Shown here piece by piece: positions 54,677 to 63,880 of a stretch of DNA of 64,000 nucleotides; the stretch's first letter is position 1, and the number at the start of each line of letters is the position of its first letter. The position numbers and the translations under genes are program-made. This DNA is from Nocardia abscessus. GTDB lineage: Bacteria > Actinomycetota > Actinomycetes > Mycobacteriales > Mycobacteriaceae. Where the stretch lies: assembly GCF_015477775.1 (NCBI RefSeq), contig NZ_JADLQO010000002.1, positions 682,001 through 746,000 of the forward strand, written 5' to 3'. Under the pieces are notes generated by a model that was given only the letters and a program-made list of their open reading frames with translations, was not told the origin of the DNA and made no database searches.

Positions 54677-55528
54677 GTGACCCACACCGCTCTGCTGCGC
54701 CCGCGCGACAGCGACGCCCTGCGTGCCGAGATCCGGTGGGTGGCCGGCGCCGCGGGTGTGCCGGTGGCCTTCGGTGGCGAAGTGCACGGCGACGCGCTGC
54801 TGCTGTCGGAGTTCGTCGGCACGCTGACCAACGGCCTGCGCGGACTGGCCGTCGTGCGGACGTCGGGGCTGGGCGGCCGGGTGATGGAATCCGGGCGGCC
54901 CGCCGCGGTCTCCGACTATCGCCGCGCCTCCTCGATCACCCACGACTACGACGGGCCGGTCTCCGGCGAGGGCATCCGCTCCGTACTCGCGGTCCCCGTC
55001 GTGGTGGACCAGCGCTCACGCGCGGTGCTGTACGCCGCGACCAGGGGCGCCGCCCCGCTGGGCGACCGCACCGCGGATCTCGTGGTCCAGGCCGGGCGCC
55101 GCCTGGCCACCGAGATCGCCATTCGCGACGAGGTCGACCGTCGCGTGCGCATGCTGGAGCTGGCCGCACCGTCGGCCGAGGCCGCTCCGGCCATCACCGA
55201 GGAACTGCGCGACATCCACGCCGAACTCCGCGGCATGGCGCGCTCGGCCGAGGACGATCGGCTGCGCGGACGCCTGCACGCGGTGTGCGAACGACTCACC
55301 CGGGTCATGGCGGGCGAACCGCACCCCGACAGCCCACGCCTGTCCCGCCGCGAACTCGACGTGCTCTCCCAGATCGCCTTGGGCTGCACCAATCAGGAAG
55401 CGGCACAACGCCTCTCGCTCGGCCCGGAAACCGTGAAGAGCTACCTGCGCAATGCGATGGTCAAACTGGACGCCCACTCCCGCCACGAGGCGGTGGTAGC
55501 GGCCCGCCGCCACGGTTTGCTGCCGTGA
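54677..55528 (+). CDS. GAF-LuxR transcriptional regulator
   Basis: 283 aa from GTG at 54677 with AAGGGG 8 nt upstream; GTG at 54668 is in frame too. Residues about 20-150 form a GAF-like sensor (ITHDYDGPVSGEGIRSVLAVPVV region), and the C-terminal 65 residues are a LuxR HTH (LSRRELDVLSQIALGCTNQ, SLGPETVKSYLRNAM). It is divergent from the two acyl-CoA synthetase genes with 99 bp between, so it likely regulates them, in the manner of RamA/AcnR-like or acyl-CoA responding regulators. Confidence 0.9.
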   Translation: MTHTALLRPRDSDALRAEIRWVAGAAGVPVAFGGEVHGDALLLSEFVGTLTNGLRGLAVVRTSGLGGRVMESGRPAAVSDYRRASSITHDYDGPVSGEGIRSVLAVPVVVDQRSRAVLYAATRGAAPLGDRTADLVVQAGRRLATEIAIRDEVDRRVRMLELAAPSAEAAPAITEELRDIHAELRGMARSAEDDRLRGRLHAVCERLTRVMAGEPHPDSPRLSRRELDVLSQIALGCTNQEAAQRLSLGPETVKSYLRNAMVKLDAHSRHEAVVAARRHGLLP

Positions 55529-55607
55529 GACGCGCTGATCACGTCACGACGCACACGATGCGCCCCTGCTCGTGTCCGATACCGCGATCCGGTCGACTGG
55601 TATCCCG

Positions 55608-56180
55608 TCAGGACGCCGGACGAAGGTAAGCGAGCAAGTCGTCCACCAGGTCGGTGGCGTCGGCGTTGCCTTTGCCGTCCGCGGCGAGGTGGCCCGCGGC
55701 GGCGAGGTCGGCGGCTCCGTGCGCCAGTGCGCGCAGGAGGGCCGCCAGGCGGATGGGATCGCCTGGGGGAAGGTCGTCCGAGGCTTGGCAGCGGGCGACC
55801 ACATCGATCAACGCGTCCTGCGCCGCGTTGGCGGCCGCGGCGAGTTCGGGAGAGTCGATGGTCCACGCGCCGAAGACCAGCTTGAAGCGGGCGGGGTGAG
55901 TCAGCGCCCAGGCGATGTAGGTGTGCAGGACTTCGCGCAAGAGCGCGACCGGGGTCGGTTGGCTGTGCGAGAGCCCGGCGAGGATCGCGGCGCGATCGGT
56001 CAGTTCGCGCGCCGCGATCGCGGCGAGGAGCGCTTCCTTGCTGGCGAAGTGTTTGTAGGGGGCGTTGTGCGACACACCGGCGCCCAGGCCGACTTCGCGC
56101 AGCGTCACCGCCTCGACACCGCCCGCATCCAACAGCCGGATCGCTGAATCGAGCAGCGCGGTGCGGGTGTCTGCGGGCAT
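55608..56180 (-). CDS. TetR-family regulator (WHG domain)
   Basis: 190 aa from ATG at 56180. The HTH is EAVTLREVGLGAGVSHNAPYKHF-like at about 23-45, and the C-terminal domain has the ALAHGAADLAAAGHL helix of WHG-type TetR proteins. It follows trmD on the same strand 30 bp away. Targets are unknown. Confidence 0.88.
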   Translation of the reverse strand: MPADTRTALLDSAIRLLDAGGVEAVTLREVGLGAGVSHNAPYKHFASKEALLAAIAARELTDRAAILAGLSHSQPTPVALLREVLHTYIAWALTHPARFKLVFGAWTIDSPELAAAANAAQDALIDVVARCQASDDLPPGDPIRLAALLRALAHGAADLAAAGHLAADGKGNADATDLVDDLLAYLRPAS

Positions 56181-56210
56181 TTGCCCATCGTAATGCGAGG
56201 TCGACGACGT

Positions 56211-56948
56211 CTAATGCTGCGGCCCGGCCTCCCCGTCCCGATCCACGAGGTTCCGATCCACGAGGTTCCGATGCACGAGCAGGTCCGGGCGGCGCTCGCG
56301 GGTGCGGGCGAGAGCTTGCTCGCGCCGCCAGGCGGCCACCTTCGCGTGGTCGCCGGAAAGCAGTATCGGCGGGACGTCGAGGCCGCGCCACGAGACCGGA
56401 CGGGTGTAGCTGGGGCCTTCGAGCAATCCGTCGGAGAACGAATCCTCCTGATGCGACTGCTGATTGCCGAGCACGCCGGGCAGCAGCCGGACCACGGCCT
56501 CGGTCATCACCAGCACGGCCGCCTCGCCGCCGATCAGCACGTAGTCGCCGATGCTGACCTCCTCCACCCGCACGCGGCGGGCGGCGTCGTCGAAGACGCG
56601 CTGGTCGATTCCTTCGTAGCGGCCGCAGGCGAAGACCAGATGCTCCTCGGCGGCCCAGCGGTGCGCGGTGTCCTGTGTGAACGGCACGCCCGCCGGGGTG
56701 GGCACCACGAGCAGCGCGTCGTCGGGACAGACCTCGTCGAGCGCGTCGCCCCAGACGGTCGGCTTCATGACCATGCCGGGCCCGCCGCCGTAGGGGGCGT
56801 CGTCGACGGACTTGTGCACGTCGTGCGTCCAGCGGCGCAGGTCGTGCACGGTGAGCGAGATCAGTCCCTTGTCGATCGCCTTACCGAGCAGCGCCGTGCG
56901 CAGCGGCTCCAGGTACTCCGGGAAGATCGTGACGACGTCGAGTTTCAT
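56211..56948 (-). CDS. trmD: tRNA (guanine-37-N1)-methyltransferase
   Basis: 245 aa from ATG at 56948 with GGAGA upstream. The SPOUT trefoil-knot motifs are present ([43 protein letters not shown]). It methylates G37 of tRNAs with SAM and prevents frameshifting. The C-terminus carries a 15-bp tandem duplication coding RNLVD twice. Confidence 0.96.
   Translation of the reverse strand: MKLDVVTIFPEYLEPLRTALLGKAIDKGLISLTVHDLRRWTHDVHKSVDDAPYGGGPGMVMKPTVWGDALDEVCPDDALLVVPTPAGVPFTQDTAHRWAAEEHLVFACGRYEGIDQRVFDDAARRVRVEEVSIGDYVLIGGEAAVLVMTEAVVRLLPGVLGNQQSHQEDSFSDGLLEGPSYTRPVSWRGLDVPPILLSGDHAKVAAWRREQALARTRERRPDLLVHRNLVDRNLVDRDGEAGPQH
56240..56279 (-). repeat. 15-bp tandem duplication at the trmD 3' end
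   Basis: GATCCACGAGGTTCC occurs at 56240-56254 and 56255-56269, followed by a partial third copy (GATGCACGAG). It adds RNLVD repeats beyond the enzyme domain. Confidence 0.85.
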
Positions 56949-57015
56949 GCCAGTCTCCTGTCGCCGCCGGGCCGCGGGGCCGGGCGAGCGCCACGCGATC
57001 GGGTGAGCGACCGCC

Positions 57016-57540
57016 TCATTCCGGGTCGAGCAGACCTTCGGGCGGATCGATCACGATGACGCCCTCGGCGAGCGACACCGTGGGCACGATGGCGGTGACG
57101 AAGGGGATCAGGATCTCCCGCCCGTCGTCGGCGGCGCGCACCTCGAGCAGCTCACCGGCCGCGGAATGCAGCACTTCGCGCACGGCCCCGACCACGGTGC
57201 CGTCGGTGAGCCGGACTTCCAGCCCCTCCAGCTCGTGGTCGTAGAACTCGTCCGGGTCCTCCGACGGCGGGAGGTCGGCACTGTCGACCAGGAACAGCAT
57301 GCCGCGCAGCGCATCGGCGGCCGCCCTGTCGGCCACCCCGGCCAGGAACACCAGAAGCCGGCCCGAGTGCTCCCGGACCGACTCCACGGTGAACTCATGG
57401 ACCTCCGCCGCTCGCGGCAGCCTGCCCCGCAACGTGACACCGGGCGCGAAACGCGCCTCGGGCTCGTCGGTGCGTACCTCGACGACGAGTTCGCCGCGCA
57501 CACCGTGCGACTTGGCGACCCGCCCGACGACGAGTTCCAT
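57016..57540 (-). CDS. rimM: Ribosome maturation factor RimM
   Basis: 174 aa from ATG at 57540. [17 protein letters not shown] opens the RimM N-domain and a PRC-barrel follows with [12 protein letters not shown] and [10 protein letters not shown]. RimM helps 30S head maturation through S19. The KH-protein gene ends at 57541, directly adjacent. Confidence 0.95.
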   Translation of the reverse strand: MELVVGRVAKSHGVRGELVVEVRTDEPEARFAPGVTLRGRLPRAAEVHEFTVESVREHSGRLLVFLAGVADRAAADALRGMLFLVDSADLPPSEDPDEFYDHELEGLEVRLTDGTVVGAVREVLHSAAGELLEVRAADDGREILIPFVTAIVPTVSLAEGVIVIDPPEGLLDPE

Positions 57541-57783
57541 CTACTGGTCGGTGTCGACCACGTCGACCCGGATCCCCCGGCCGCCGATACCGGCGACCAG
57601 AGTGCGCAGCGCGGTAGCGGTCCGTCCGCCGCGGCCGATCACCTTGCCCAGGTCATCGGGATGCACGTGCACCTCGACGGTGCGTCCGCGGCGGCCGGTG
57701 ATCAGCTCGACGCGCACGTCCTCGGGATTGGCGACGATGCCGCGCACCAAGTGCTCGACGGCATCGGCGACGACGGCACTCAC
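57541..57783 (-). CDS. KH-domain RNA-binding protein (Rv2908c-like)
   Basis: 80 aa from GTG at 57783. The KH motif is VHPDDLGKVIGRGGRTATAL with the GxxG loop GRGG. It lies between rpsP and rimM as in other actinobacteria and Firmicutes, where such proteins (KhpA) act in RNA binding. Confidence 0.93.
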   Translation of the reverse strand: MSAVVADAVEHLVRGIVANPEDVRVELITGRRGRTVEVHVHPDDLGKVIGRGGRTATALRTLVAGIGGRGIRVDVVDTDQ

Positions 57784-57809
57784 TGCTCCATCACCTCGAG
57801 ACGCGACTC

Positions 57810-57850
57810 ACCCGTCGCCGGGGCCGGTCTGTGGACGGCCCGCGACGGGT
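57810..57850 (-). promoter_or_regulatory. hairpin in the rpsP-KH spacer
   Basis: ACCCGTCGC (57810-57818) pairs with GCGACGGGT (57842-57850), with further inner GGGCC-type pairing. It is in the 94-bp gap after rpsP and before the KH gene, so partial termination may lower expression of the later genes. Confidence 0.55.
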
Positions 57851-57877
57851 TGGGGGTGGACGGGTAACGCCCGCTCA

Positions 57878-58309
57878 TTACTCGGTGGCCTCAGCAGCCT
57901 CGGCGCCCTCTTCGGCGTCCTTCTTGGCCTTCTTCTTGGGAGTGACCGCCTCGGCGACCGGCTCGTTGTCGGCGGCGGCCAGCGCGGCGTTGAACAGGTC
58001 CAGCTTCGACGGCTTGGCCGGCTTGACCTTCAGGGTGCCCTCGGCGCCCTCGATGCCCTTGAACTTCTGCCAGTCGCCGGTGATCTTCAGCAGCTGGAGG
58101 ACCGGCTCGGTCGGCTGCGCGCCGACGCCCAGCCAGTACTGCACGCGCTCGGAGTCGATCTCGATGAGCGAGGGCTCTTCCTTCGGGTGGTACTTGCCGA
58201 TGGACTCGATGGCCCGGCCGTCCCGGCGGGTGCGCGCGTCGGCGACGACGACGCGGTACTGCGGGTTGCGGATCTTGCCCAGGCGCGTGAGCTTGATGCG
58301 AACAGCCAC
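57878..58309 (-). CDS. rpsP: 30S ribosomal protein S16
   Basis: 143 aa from GTG at 58309 ([20 protein letters not shown]). The S16 core is residues 1-85; the rest is an Ala/Glu/Lys-rich tail as in other actinobacteria ([20 protein letters not shown]). First gene of the rpsP-KH-rimM-trmD operon. Confidence 0.96.
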   Translation of the reverse strand: MAVRIKLTRLGKIRNPQYRVVVADARTRRDGRAIESIGKYHPKEEPSLIEIDSERVQYWLGVGAQPTEPVLQLLKITGDWQKFKGIEGAEGTLKVKPAKPSKLDLFNAALAAADNEPVAEAVTPKKKAKKDAEEGAEAAEATE

Positions 58310-58819
58310 TGCTGATCTGCCTTTCGTTGGTTGGTCACGACGCAATTCGGCGACCCGCATGGTCTGCGAGCCCGGTTTTGCGCTTTGGAGTGTGTGACCG
58401 CCGCGCGGTACGGAACCGGAGACGGGCTGACACTTGTCCGGAAGGACGGTGGTCCATTGTGCCAGACGAGATGATCACGCCAGAAATCGCGTCCTCGTGT
58501 TCACGAAACGGCGCCCGCCTGCCATAACCAGGCATGCGACTGTTCCGACGCCACCGTAGGCGACCCACCCGTATCCCTCGCGAGATCGCGGGTGAGTTCG
58601 GCGAGGAAGCCGTCGTCCAGTATGTCGTGCCCGGCGTCTTCCGAGTGCTGCGCGCGGTGGCCTCGGGCGTCGCCCGCACCCTCGAGTGACGATCGGCGGC
58701 GATACCGCAGCAGCACCACGCCGGAGCGGAACGGGCGGGCCTCGACCAGGCGCAGCGCGGGAACGCGGGTCGCGACCTCGAACGGCCGCGTGCTGTGGCG
58801 ATTCGCCGAGAAGGCGGGA
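58310..58819. other. 510-bp interval without a convincing gene
   Basis: It holds the rpsP promoter and leader and the 3' region of the methyltransferase gene. A minus-strand frame at 58501-59025 has some coding look in its C-terminal part (LVEARPFRSGVVLLRYRRR) but no credible start outside the methyltransferase gene. Confidence 0.45.
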
Positions 58820-59557
58820 CTATCCCGGAGCGACTGCGGTGAGTGCGTGGGTGGGTACCCAGGGTCCGCCCCACCACATCCGCCACCCCACGGGACGGAA
58901 GGTGAGCGCGGTCGCGCCGTTCGCGGCAAGGACGGCGCGGTATTCGCGGGTCTTGCCGATGTCGACGATGACCAGCTTGCCGCCCGGACGCAGCACCCGG
59001 CATGCCTCGTGCACCGCCGCCGCACGGCCCTCGCTGGTTCTGATGTTGTGAATCGCCAAGCTGGAGACCACCACGTCGAACGCGCCGTCCGGGAACGGCA
59101 TACGGGTCATGTCGCCGGTGTGCAGTTCGATCCGGTCGGCGACGTTCTCGGCGAGCGCGTTCTGCTCGGCGGTGGCCGGGGTGTTGCCGCAGTGGTCGGC
59201 CGAGCACCACACGTCCAGACCCACCGCGCGCCCGGCGGGCAACCGGCGCGCGGCGGCAAGCAGCACCGCGCCGCGGCCGCACCCCATGTCGAGTAGTCGT
59301 TCGTCGCCGCGCAGTTCGAGCTCGTCGAGCAGGCCCGCCCAGACCCGGAACTTGCCCCGGCGGGTGGCGTGCAGGAACAGCCCGAACTGCGCGGCCAGCA
59401 CGACTCCGATCAACAGGAGCAGCAGACTCGGACGCAATTGCTGGAACAGCGCCACCACCAGGGCCGCGGCGAGATATCCGACCGCGAGAACTCCGAGCAC
59501 CAGCAGCACCGACGGCGCGTCGACACCGTACGACGCTCGCCACGGAGGGGCCATCAT
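58820..59557 (-). CDS. Membrane-anchored SAM-dependent methyltransferase
   Basis: 245 aa from ATG at 59557. Two or three hydrophobic segments at about 13-60 form an anchor, then residues 75-245 are a class I methyltransferase with LLDMGCGRGAVLLAAARRL (SAM loop), TGDMTRMPFPDGAFDVVVSS and LRPGGKLVIVD. The substrate is unknown. It occurs in Mycobacteriales as a small family of N-terminally anchored methyltransferases. Confidence 0.85.
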   Translation of the reverse strand: MMAPPWRASYGVDAPSVLLVLGVLAVGYLAAALVVALFQQLRPSLLLLLIGVVLAAQFGLFLHATRRGKFRVWAGLLDELELRGDERLLDMGCGRGAVLLAAARRLPAGRAVGLDVWCSADHCGNTPATAEQNALAENVADRIELHTGDMTRMPFPDGAFDVVVSSLAIHNIRTSEGRAAAVHEACRVLRPGGKLVIVDIGKTREYRAVLAANGATALTFRPVGWRMWWGGPWVPTHALTAVAPG

Positions 59558-59607
59558 CGACCGATTGTATCCAGGGGCAACGGCATTCGCGGCCCGGTTC
59601 GCGCTCG

Positions 59608-60591
59608 TCAGCCGACCAGTGGAGCAAGGGTGCGCCCGGCGAGTTCGACCGCGCCCGGCTCGTGCCCGTTGAACACCATGTTGATGACGAGCCCGTCGAC
59701 GCCTCGGTCGAGAACGCGGGTCCGCAGCTGTTCGGCGACCTCGTCCGGCGTCCCGACGAACTGGCGGTCGGCCGGGCTCTGCGCGCGCTCGGACTCCGAC
59801 AGCGCCGCCAGGTCGATCCCCATGCGGCCGAGGTAATCCCGCTGCTGCTTGCGCACCAGGTCGCCGTCCTCGTCCATCATCACGAAGCACAGGTAGCTGG
59901 TCTCCAACGTCTGCGGATCGCGGCCGACCTCGGCGCAACGTTCGCGCAGCGCATCGATCTTGCGCGGCAGCTCGGACGCGTTGCAGATGATGTTGAGGTG
60001 GTCGGCGAAGCGCGCGGCCAGGCCGAAGGTCTTCTTCTCGCCGCTGCCGCCGAGCAGGATCGGCAGGTCGTCGCGCAGCCGCGGCTCGTTCATGGCGTTG
60101 TCCACCTGGTACCGCTCGCCGTGGAAGGTGGGGCGTTCGCCGCGCAGCATCGGCCGCACGATCTGCAGCGCCTCCCCGAGGCGCTCGAACCGGTCGGTGA
60201 AGGTGCCGAACTCGAAGCCGTAGGACTGGTGCTCGAGCTCGAACCAGCCCGCGCCGATCCCGAGCACCGCGCGGCCGCCGCTGACCACGTCGAGCGTCGT
60301 GACGGTCTTGGCGAGCAGGGCGGGGTTGCGGTAGGTGTTGCCGGTCACCAAGGCGGACAGCTGGATTCGTTCCGTCGAGGCGGCCAGGCCACCGAGCGCG
60401 GTGTACGCCTCGAGCATCGGCTCGTCGGGCGTGCCGATGCCGGGCAGCTGATAGAAGTGGTCCATGACGAAGGCCGTGTCGAAACCGGCTGCTTCGGCCT
60501 CTCTGGCCTGCGCGACAACCGTGGGGAACAGCTCGCGCACCGACTTGCCGTAGCTGAAGTTGGGCATCTGATATCCGAGGCGAATTGTCAC
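59608..60591 (-). CDS. LLM-class F420-dependent oxidoreductase
   Basis: 327 aa from GTG at 60591. The luciferase-like fold shows in LGYQMPNFSYG, AGFDTAFVMDHFY, LGIGAGWFELEHQSYG, and ILLGGSGEKKTFGLAARFAD. Actinobacterial members mostly use F420H2. The substrate is unknown. It is followed by the methyltransferase gene on the same strand. Confidence 0.9.
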   Translation of the reverse strand: MTIRLGYQMPNFSYGKSVRELFPTVVAQAREAEAAGFDTAFVMDHFYQLPGIGTPDEPMLEAYTALGGLAASTERIQLSALVTGNTYRNPALLAKTVTTLDVVSGGRAVLGIGAGWFELEHQSYGFEFGTFTDRFERLGEALQIVRPMLRGERPTFHGERYQVDNAMNEPRLRDDLPILLGGSGEKKTFGLAARFADHLNIICNASELPRKIDALRERCAEVGRDPQTLETSYLCFVMMDEDGDLVRKQQRDYLGRMGIDLAALSESERAQSPADRQFVGTPDEVAEQLRTRVLDRGVDGLVINMVFNGHEPGAVELAGRTLAPLVG

Positions 60592-60645
60592 AGAACCCGA
60601 CCTTACGCCGCGATCGGAAACGCGCGTGTCAGCCACGATGACGAG

Positions 60646-61740
60646 TCATCGATGGCCGGTGACCGGACCTCGCTCCCCGTACACGCGGCCGCGCAGGACC
60701 ACGGCGTACGGCGTGCTGAGCGTCTCCGGATGGATACGCGGGTCCTGCTCATACACAACGAAATCGGCGGGCGCGCCGGGTTCGATGCCGGGCCGCCCGA
60801 GCCAGTCGCGAGCGTTCCATGAGGCCGCGCCGAACGCGTCGTGCCGGGACAGGCCCGCGGCGGCGAGGGCGGCGATCTCGTCGGCGATGCGCCCGTGGCG
60901 GATGGAGCCGCCCGCGTCGGTGCCCGCGAAGATCGGCACACCCGCCTCGTGCGCGGCGGCGACCGTGCCGCGCACCCGCCGGTGCAGATCACGCATGTGC
61001 GCGGCGTAGACCGGGAATTTGCCCGCGCCGTCGGCGATATCGGGGAAGGTGTCGATATTGACCAGGGTGGGCACCAACGCGGTGCCGTGCTCGACCATCA
61101 TCTCGATGGTTTCGTCGGTGAGGCCGGTGCCGTGCTCCAGGCAGTCGATCCCGGCGTTGATCAGGCCGGGCAGCGCGTCCTCGCCGAAGACGTGGGCGGT
61201 GACCCTGGCGCCGTTGGCGTGCGCGGCGTCGATGGCCTCCTTCAGGATCGTGTCGCTCCACAGCGGCCGCAGGTCACCGACGGAACGATCGATCCAGTCG
61301 CCGACGATCTTGACCCAGCCGTCGCCGCGACGGGCCTGCTCGGCCACGATCTCCGGCAGGTCGCGTTCGTCGTCGAGCTCGATGCCCAGCTCGCGGATGT
61401 AGCGCTTCGGCCGGGCGATGTGGCGGCCCGCGCGGATGATGCGCGGGAGTTCGTCGTGATCGTCGATGAAGCGGGTGTCGATCGGCGAGCCTGCGTCGCG
61501 CAGCAGCAGCGCCCCCGCGTCGCGCTCGGTCTCGGCTTGCGCGATGGCGCCCGCACGGTCCTCGTGACCGCCCCCGTACCGGATACCGACGTGGCAGTGC
61601 GCGTCCACCAGGCCCGGCACGATCCACCCGGCCTCGCACAGCGTTTCGGTTCCGGGCACGGGCTCGAAGGACACCAGGCCATCCCGCACCCAGAGATCGC
61701 GCATCTCGTCTTCGGGAAGAACCACACCTCGCAGATGCAC
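60646..61740 (-). CDS. Metal-dependent amidohydrolase (Rv2915c-like)
   Basis: 364 aa from GTG at 61740, with CAGGAGG 8 nt upstream; a TTG at 61776 is less likely. Motifs are GLVDAHCHVG (metal HxH), a VKIVGDWIDRS strand with Lys, ARVTAHVFGE, CLEHGTGL and FAGTDAGGS, an imidazolonepropionase-like layout. It lies near ffh as in M. tuberculosis. The substrate is unknown. Confidence 0.9.
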   Translation of the reverse strand: MHLRGVVLPEDEMRDLWVRDGLVSFEPVPGTETLCEAGWIVPGLVDAHCHVGIRYGGGHEDRAGAIAQAETERDAGALLLRDAGSPIDTRFIDDHDELPRIIRAGRHIARPKRYIRELGIELDDERDLPEIVAEQARRGDGWVKIVGDWIDRSVGDLRPLWSDTILKEAIDAAHANGARVTAHVFGEDALPGLINAGIDCLEHGTGLTDETIEMMVEHGTALVPTLVNIDTFPDIADGAGKFPVYAAHMRDLHRRVRGTVAAAHEAGVPIFAGTDAGGSIRHGRIADEIAALAAAGLSRHDAFGAASWNARDWLGRPGIEPGAPADFVVYEQDPRIHPETLSTPYAVVLRGRVYGERGPVTGHR

Positions 61741-61857
61741 CGCAGCAACCTCCTGGACGTCGTCGGTCGCTTCCAACCTACTGGCCCCGTCCGGAAACGG
61801 TCGTCCGTGCGCACTCCGGACCGTTACTCGCGGAGCCGCGCACCTCCGGAAAATGAC

Positions 61858-61890
61858 GAGCGCCGCGCACGAATCGTGTGCGCGGCGCTC
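61858..61890 (-). terminator. terminator after ffh
   Basis: Perfect 13-bp arms GAGCGCCGCGCAC (61858-61870) and GTGCGCGGCGCTC (61878-61890) with a 7-nt loop, 7 bp after the ffh stop. Confidence 0.8.
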
Positions 61891-61897
61891 GGAGCGT

Positions 61898-63460
61898 CTA
61901 TTTCTTCGGGAACTTCAGTTTCGACAGGTCGAAACCGTCCAGACCGGGGGGCAGCTGGTCGAGACCGGCCGGCATGTTCGACAGGTCGGGCATCCCGGCG
62001 GGCATCCCCGGCATGCCGCCCATCCCCGGGAAGCCGCCGCGCACCTTCGGCGGCGTCGGGCCGCGACCACCCTTCTTGCCCTTCTTGCCCTTCTTCGCGT
62101 TGCCCCGGCGCGAGCCGGGCAGACCCATCTGGCGGCCCATCATCGCCATCATCTTCTTGGCCTCGAAGAACCGGTCGACGAGCTGGTTGACCTCGGAGAC
62201 CTGCACGCCGGAACCGTTGGCGATGCGCAAGCGGCGGGAGGCGTTGATGATCTTGGGATTCTCCCGTTCGGCCGGGGTCATGCCGCGGATGATCGCCTGC
62301 ACGCGGTCGAGCTGCTTGTCGTCGACCTGCGCGAGCACGTCCTTCATCTGGCCCGCGCCCGGCAGCATGCCGAGCAGGTTGCCGATCGGGCCCATCTTGC
62401 GGATGGCCAGCATCTGGTCGAGGAAGTCCTCGAGGGTGAGCTCGCCGCTGCCGATCTTGCGGGCGGCCTCCTCGGCCTGCTTGGCGTCGTAGACCTGCTC
62501 GGCCTGCTCGATCAGGGTGAGCACGTCACCCATGCCGAGAATGCGGCTGGCCATGCGGTCGGGGTGGAAGACGTCGAAGTCCTCGAGCTTCTCACCGGTC
62601 GAGGCGTACAGGATCGGGACGCCGGTGACCTCGCGGACGCTCAGCGCCGCGCCACCGCGGGCGTCGCCGTCCAGCTTGGTGAGCGCCACGCCGGTGAAGC
62701 CGACGCCGTCGCGGAACGCCTCGGCGGTGTTGACCGCGTCCTGACCGATCATCGCGTCCAGCACGAACAGGGTCTCGTCCGGCTGCACGGCGTCGCGGAT
62801 GCCCGCGGCCTGCCGCATGAGCTCCTCGTCGATGCCGAGGCGGCCCGCGGTGTCCACGATGACGACGTCGTACTGCTTCTGCCGCGCTTCCTCGACACCG
62901 CCGCGCGCCACGTTCACCGGATCGGCGGCCGAGATGCCCAGCGGGTTCTCACCGCCACCGATGGAGGTGCCGGGGTGCGGCGCGTAGACGGGCACGCCCG
63001 CGCGCTCGCCGACCACCTGCAGCTGGGTGACGGCGCCGGGGCGCTGCAGGTCGCACGCCACCAGCAGCGGCTGATGGCCCTGCGCCTTCAGCAGTTTGGC
63101 GAGCTTGCCCGCGAGGGTGGTCTTACCGGAACCCTGCAGACCGGCCAGCATGACCACCGTCGGCGGGTTCTTGGCCAGGTTCAGCCGCCTGGTCTCGCCG
63201 CCGAGGATGCCGACGAGCTCCTCGTTGACGATCTTCACGACCTGCTGGGCCGGGTTCAGCGCCGCGGAGACCTCCGCACCCTTGGCGCGCTCCTTGATCC
63301 GGCCGATGAAACCGCGGACCACGGGCAGCGCGACGTCGGCCTCGAGCAGGGCGAGGCGGATCTCCCGACAGGTGGCGTCGATGTCGGCCGGTGACAGACG
63401 CCCCTTGCCGCGCAGATCCTTGAGGGCACCGGTAAGCCGGTCGGACAGGGATTCGAACAC
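61898..63460 (-). CDS. ffh: Signal recognition particle protein Ffh
   Basis: 520 aa from GTG at 63460 with GGAG upstream. N and G domains carry GLQGSGKTTLAGKLA, DTAGRLGID and TKLDGDARGGAAL; the M domain is Met-rich with the hydrophobic groove (MGPIGNLLGMLPG, MMAMMGRQMG). The C-terminal tail is Gly/Pro/Met/Lys-rich, as in mycobacteria. It binds 4.5S RNA and targets membrane proteins. Confidence 0.97.
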   Translation of the reverse strand: MFESLSDRLTGALKDLRGKGRLSPADIDATCREIRLALLEADVALPVVRGFIGRIKERAKGAEVSAALNPAQQVVKIVNEELVGILGGETRRLNLAKNPPTVVMLAGLQGSGKTTLAGKLAKLLKAQGHQPLLVACDLQRPGAVTQLQVVGERAGVPVYAPHPGTSIGGGENPLGISAADPVNVARGGVEEARQKQYDVVIVDTAGRLGIDEELMRQAAGIRDAVQPDETLFVLDAMIGQDAVNTAEAFRDGVGFTGVALTKLDGDARGGAALSVREVTGVPILYASTGEKLEDFDVFHPDRMASRILGMGDVLTLIEQAEQVYDAKQAEEAARKIGSGELTLEDFLDQMLAIRKMGPIGNLLGMLPGAGQMKDVLAQVDDKQLDRVQAIIRGMTPAERENPKIINASRRLRIANGSGVQVSEVNQLVDRFFEAKKMMAMMGRQMGLPGSRRGNAKKGKKGKKGGRGPTPPKVRGGFPGMGGMPGMPAGMPDLSNMPAGLDQLPPGLDGFDLSKLKFPKK

Positions 63461-63565
63461 CGATCGCGCTCCTGATCTCGGGGGACGTCACATTCTCTCC
63501 CAGGGTAATGGGATCGCCCGCATGTTCGCGCAGGCGGTGCGTCCTTCAGGGGCGAACGGTGCTTG

Positions 63566-63880
63566 CTAGTCGAGTACGCGACGGCGTGGTTTGACGGTTT
63601 TGCGGTAGTCGTGGTTCTCCGCGGCCACCATGAAGACCGCCTCGTTGGCGGTCAGGCCCAGCACGAGGGCCAGGTCATCGAGCATTTCCCACTCCGCCGT
63701 GCTCGGGATGGGCGAGGTGGCGACCATGGACGCGATCGTCATCGCGGTCACCGCCTGCCGCCCGGTCAAGGTGCGACCCGGAAGCCAGGAGACCACCCAC
63801 CGGTCGCCGCCGACGCAGCGCGCCATGTGACTGGTCTCGTCACTCGTCATCGTGGATGCCGAAACGACTTCAATTGCCAC
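63566..63880 (-). CDS. Small hypothetical protein
   Basis: 104 aa from GTG at 63880 with a GCAGG upstream. Sequence MAIEVVSASTMTSDETSHMARCVGGDRWVVSWLPGR-like start, then an all-helical part with NEAVFMVAAENHD. I recall similar short proteins in Nocardia of unknown function. No domain recognised. Confidence 0.6.
   Translation of the reverse strand: MAIEVVSASTMTSDETSHMARCVGGDRWVVSWLPGRTLTGRQAVTAMTIASMVATSPIPSTAEWEMLDDLALVLGLTANEAVFMVAAENHDYRKTVKPRRRVLD

Noticed and set aside
58501..59025. Minus-strand frame of 174 aa overlapping the methyltransferase
   Set aside because: Its N-terminal half is a shadow of the methyltransferase; its C-terminal part looks partly coding but has no credible start.
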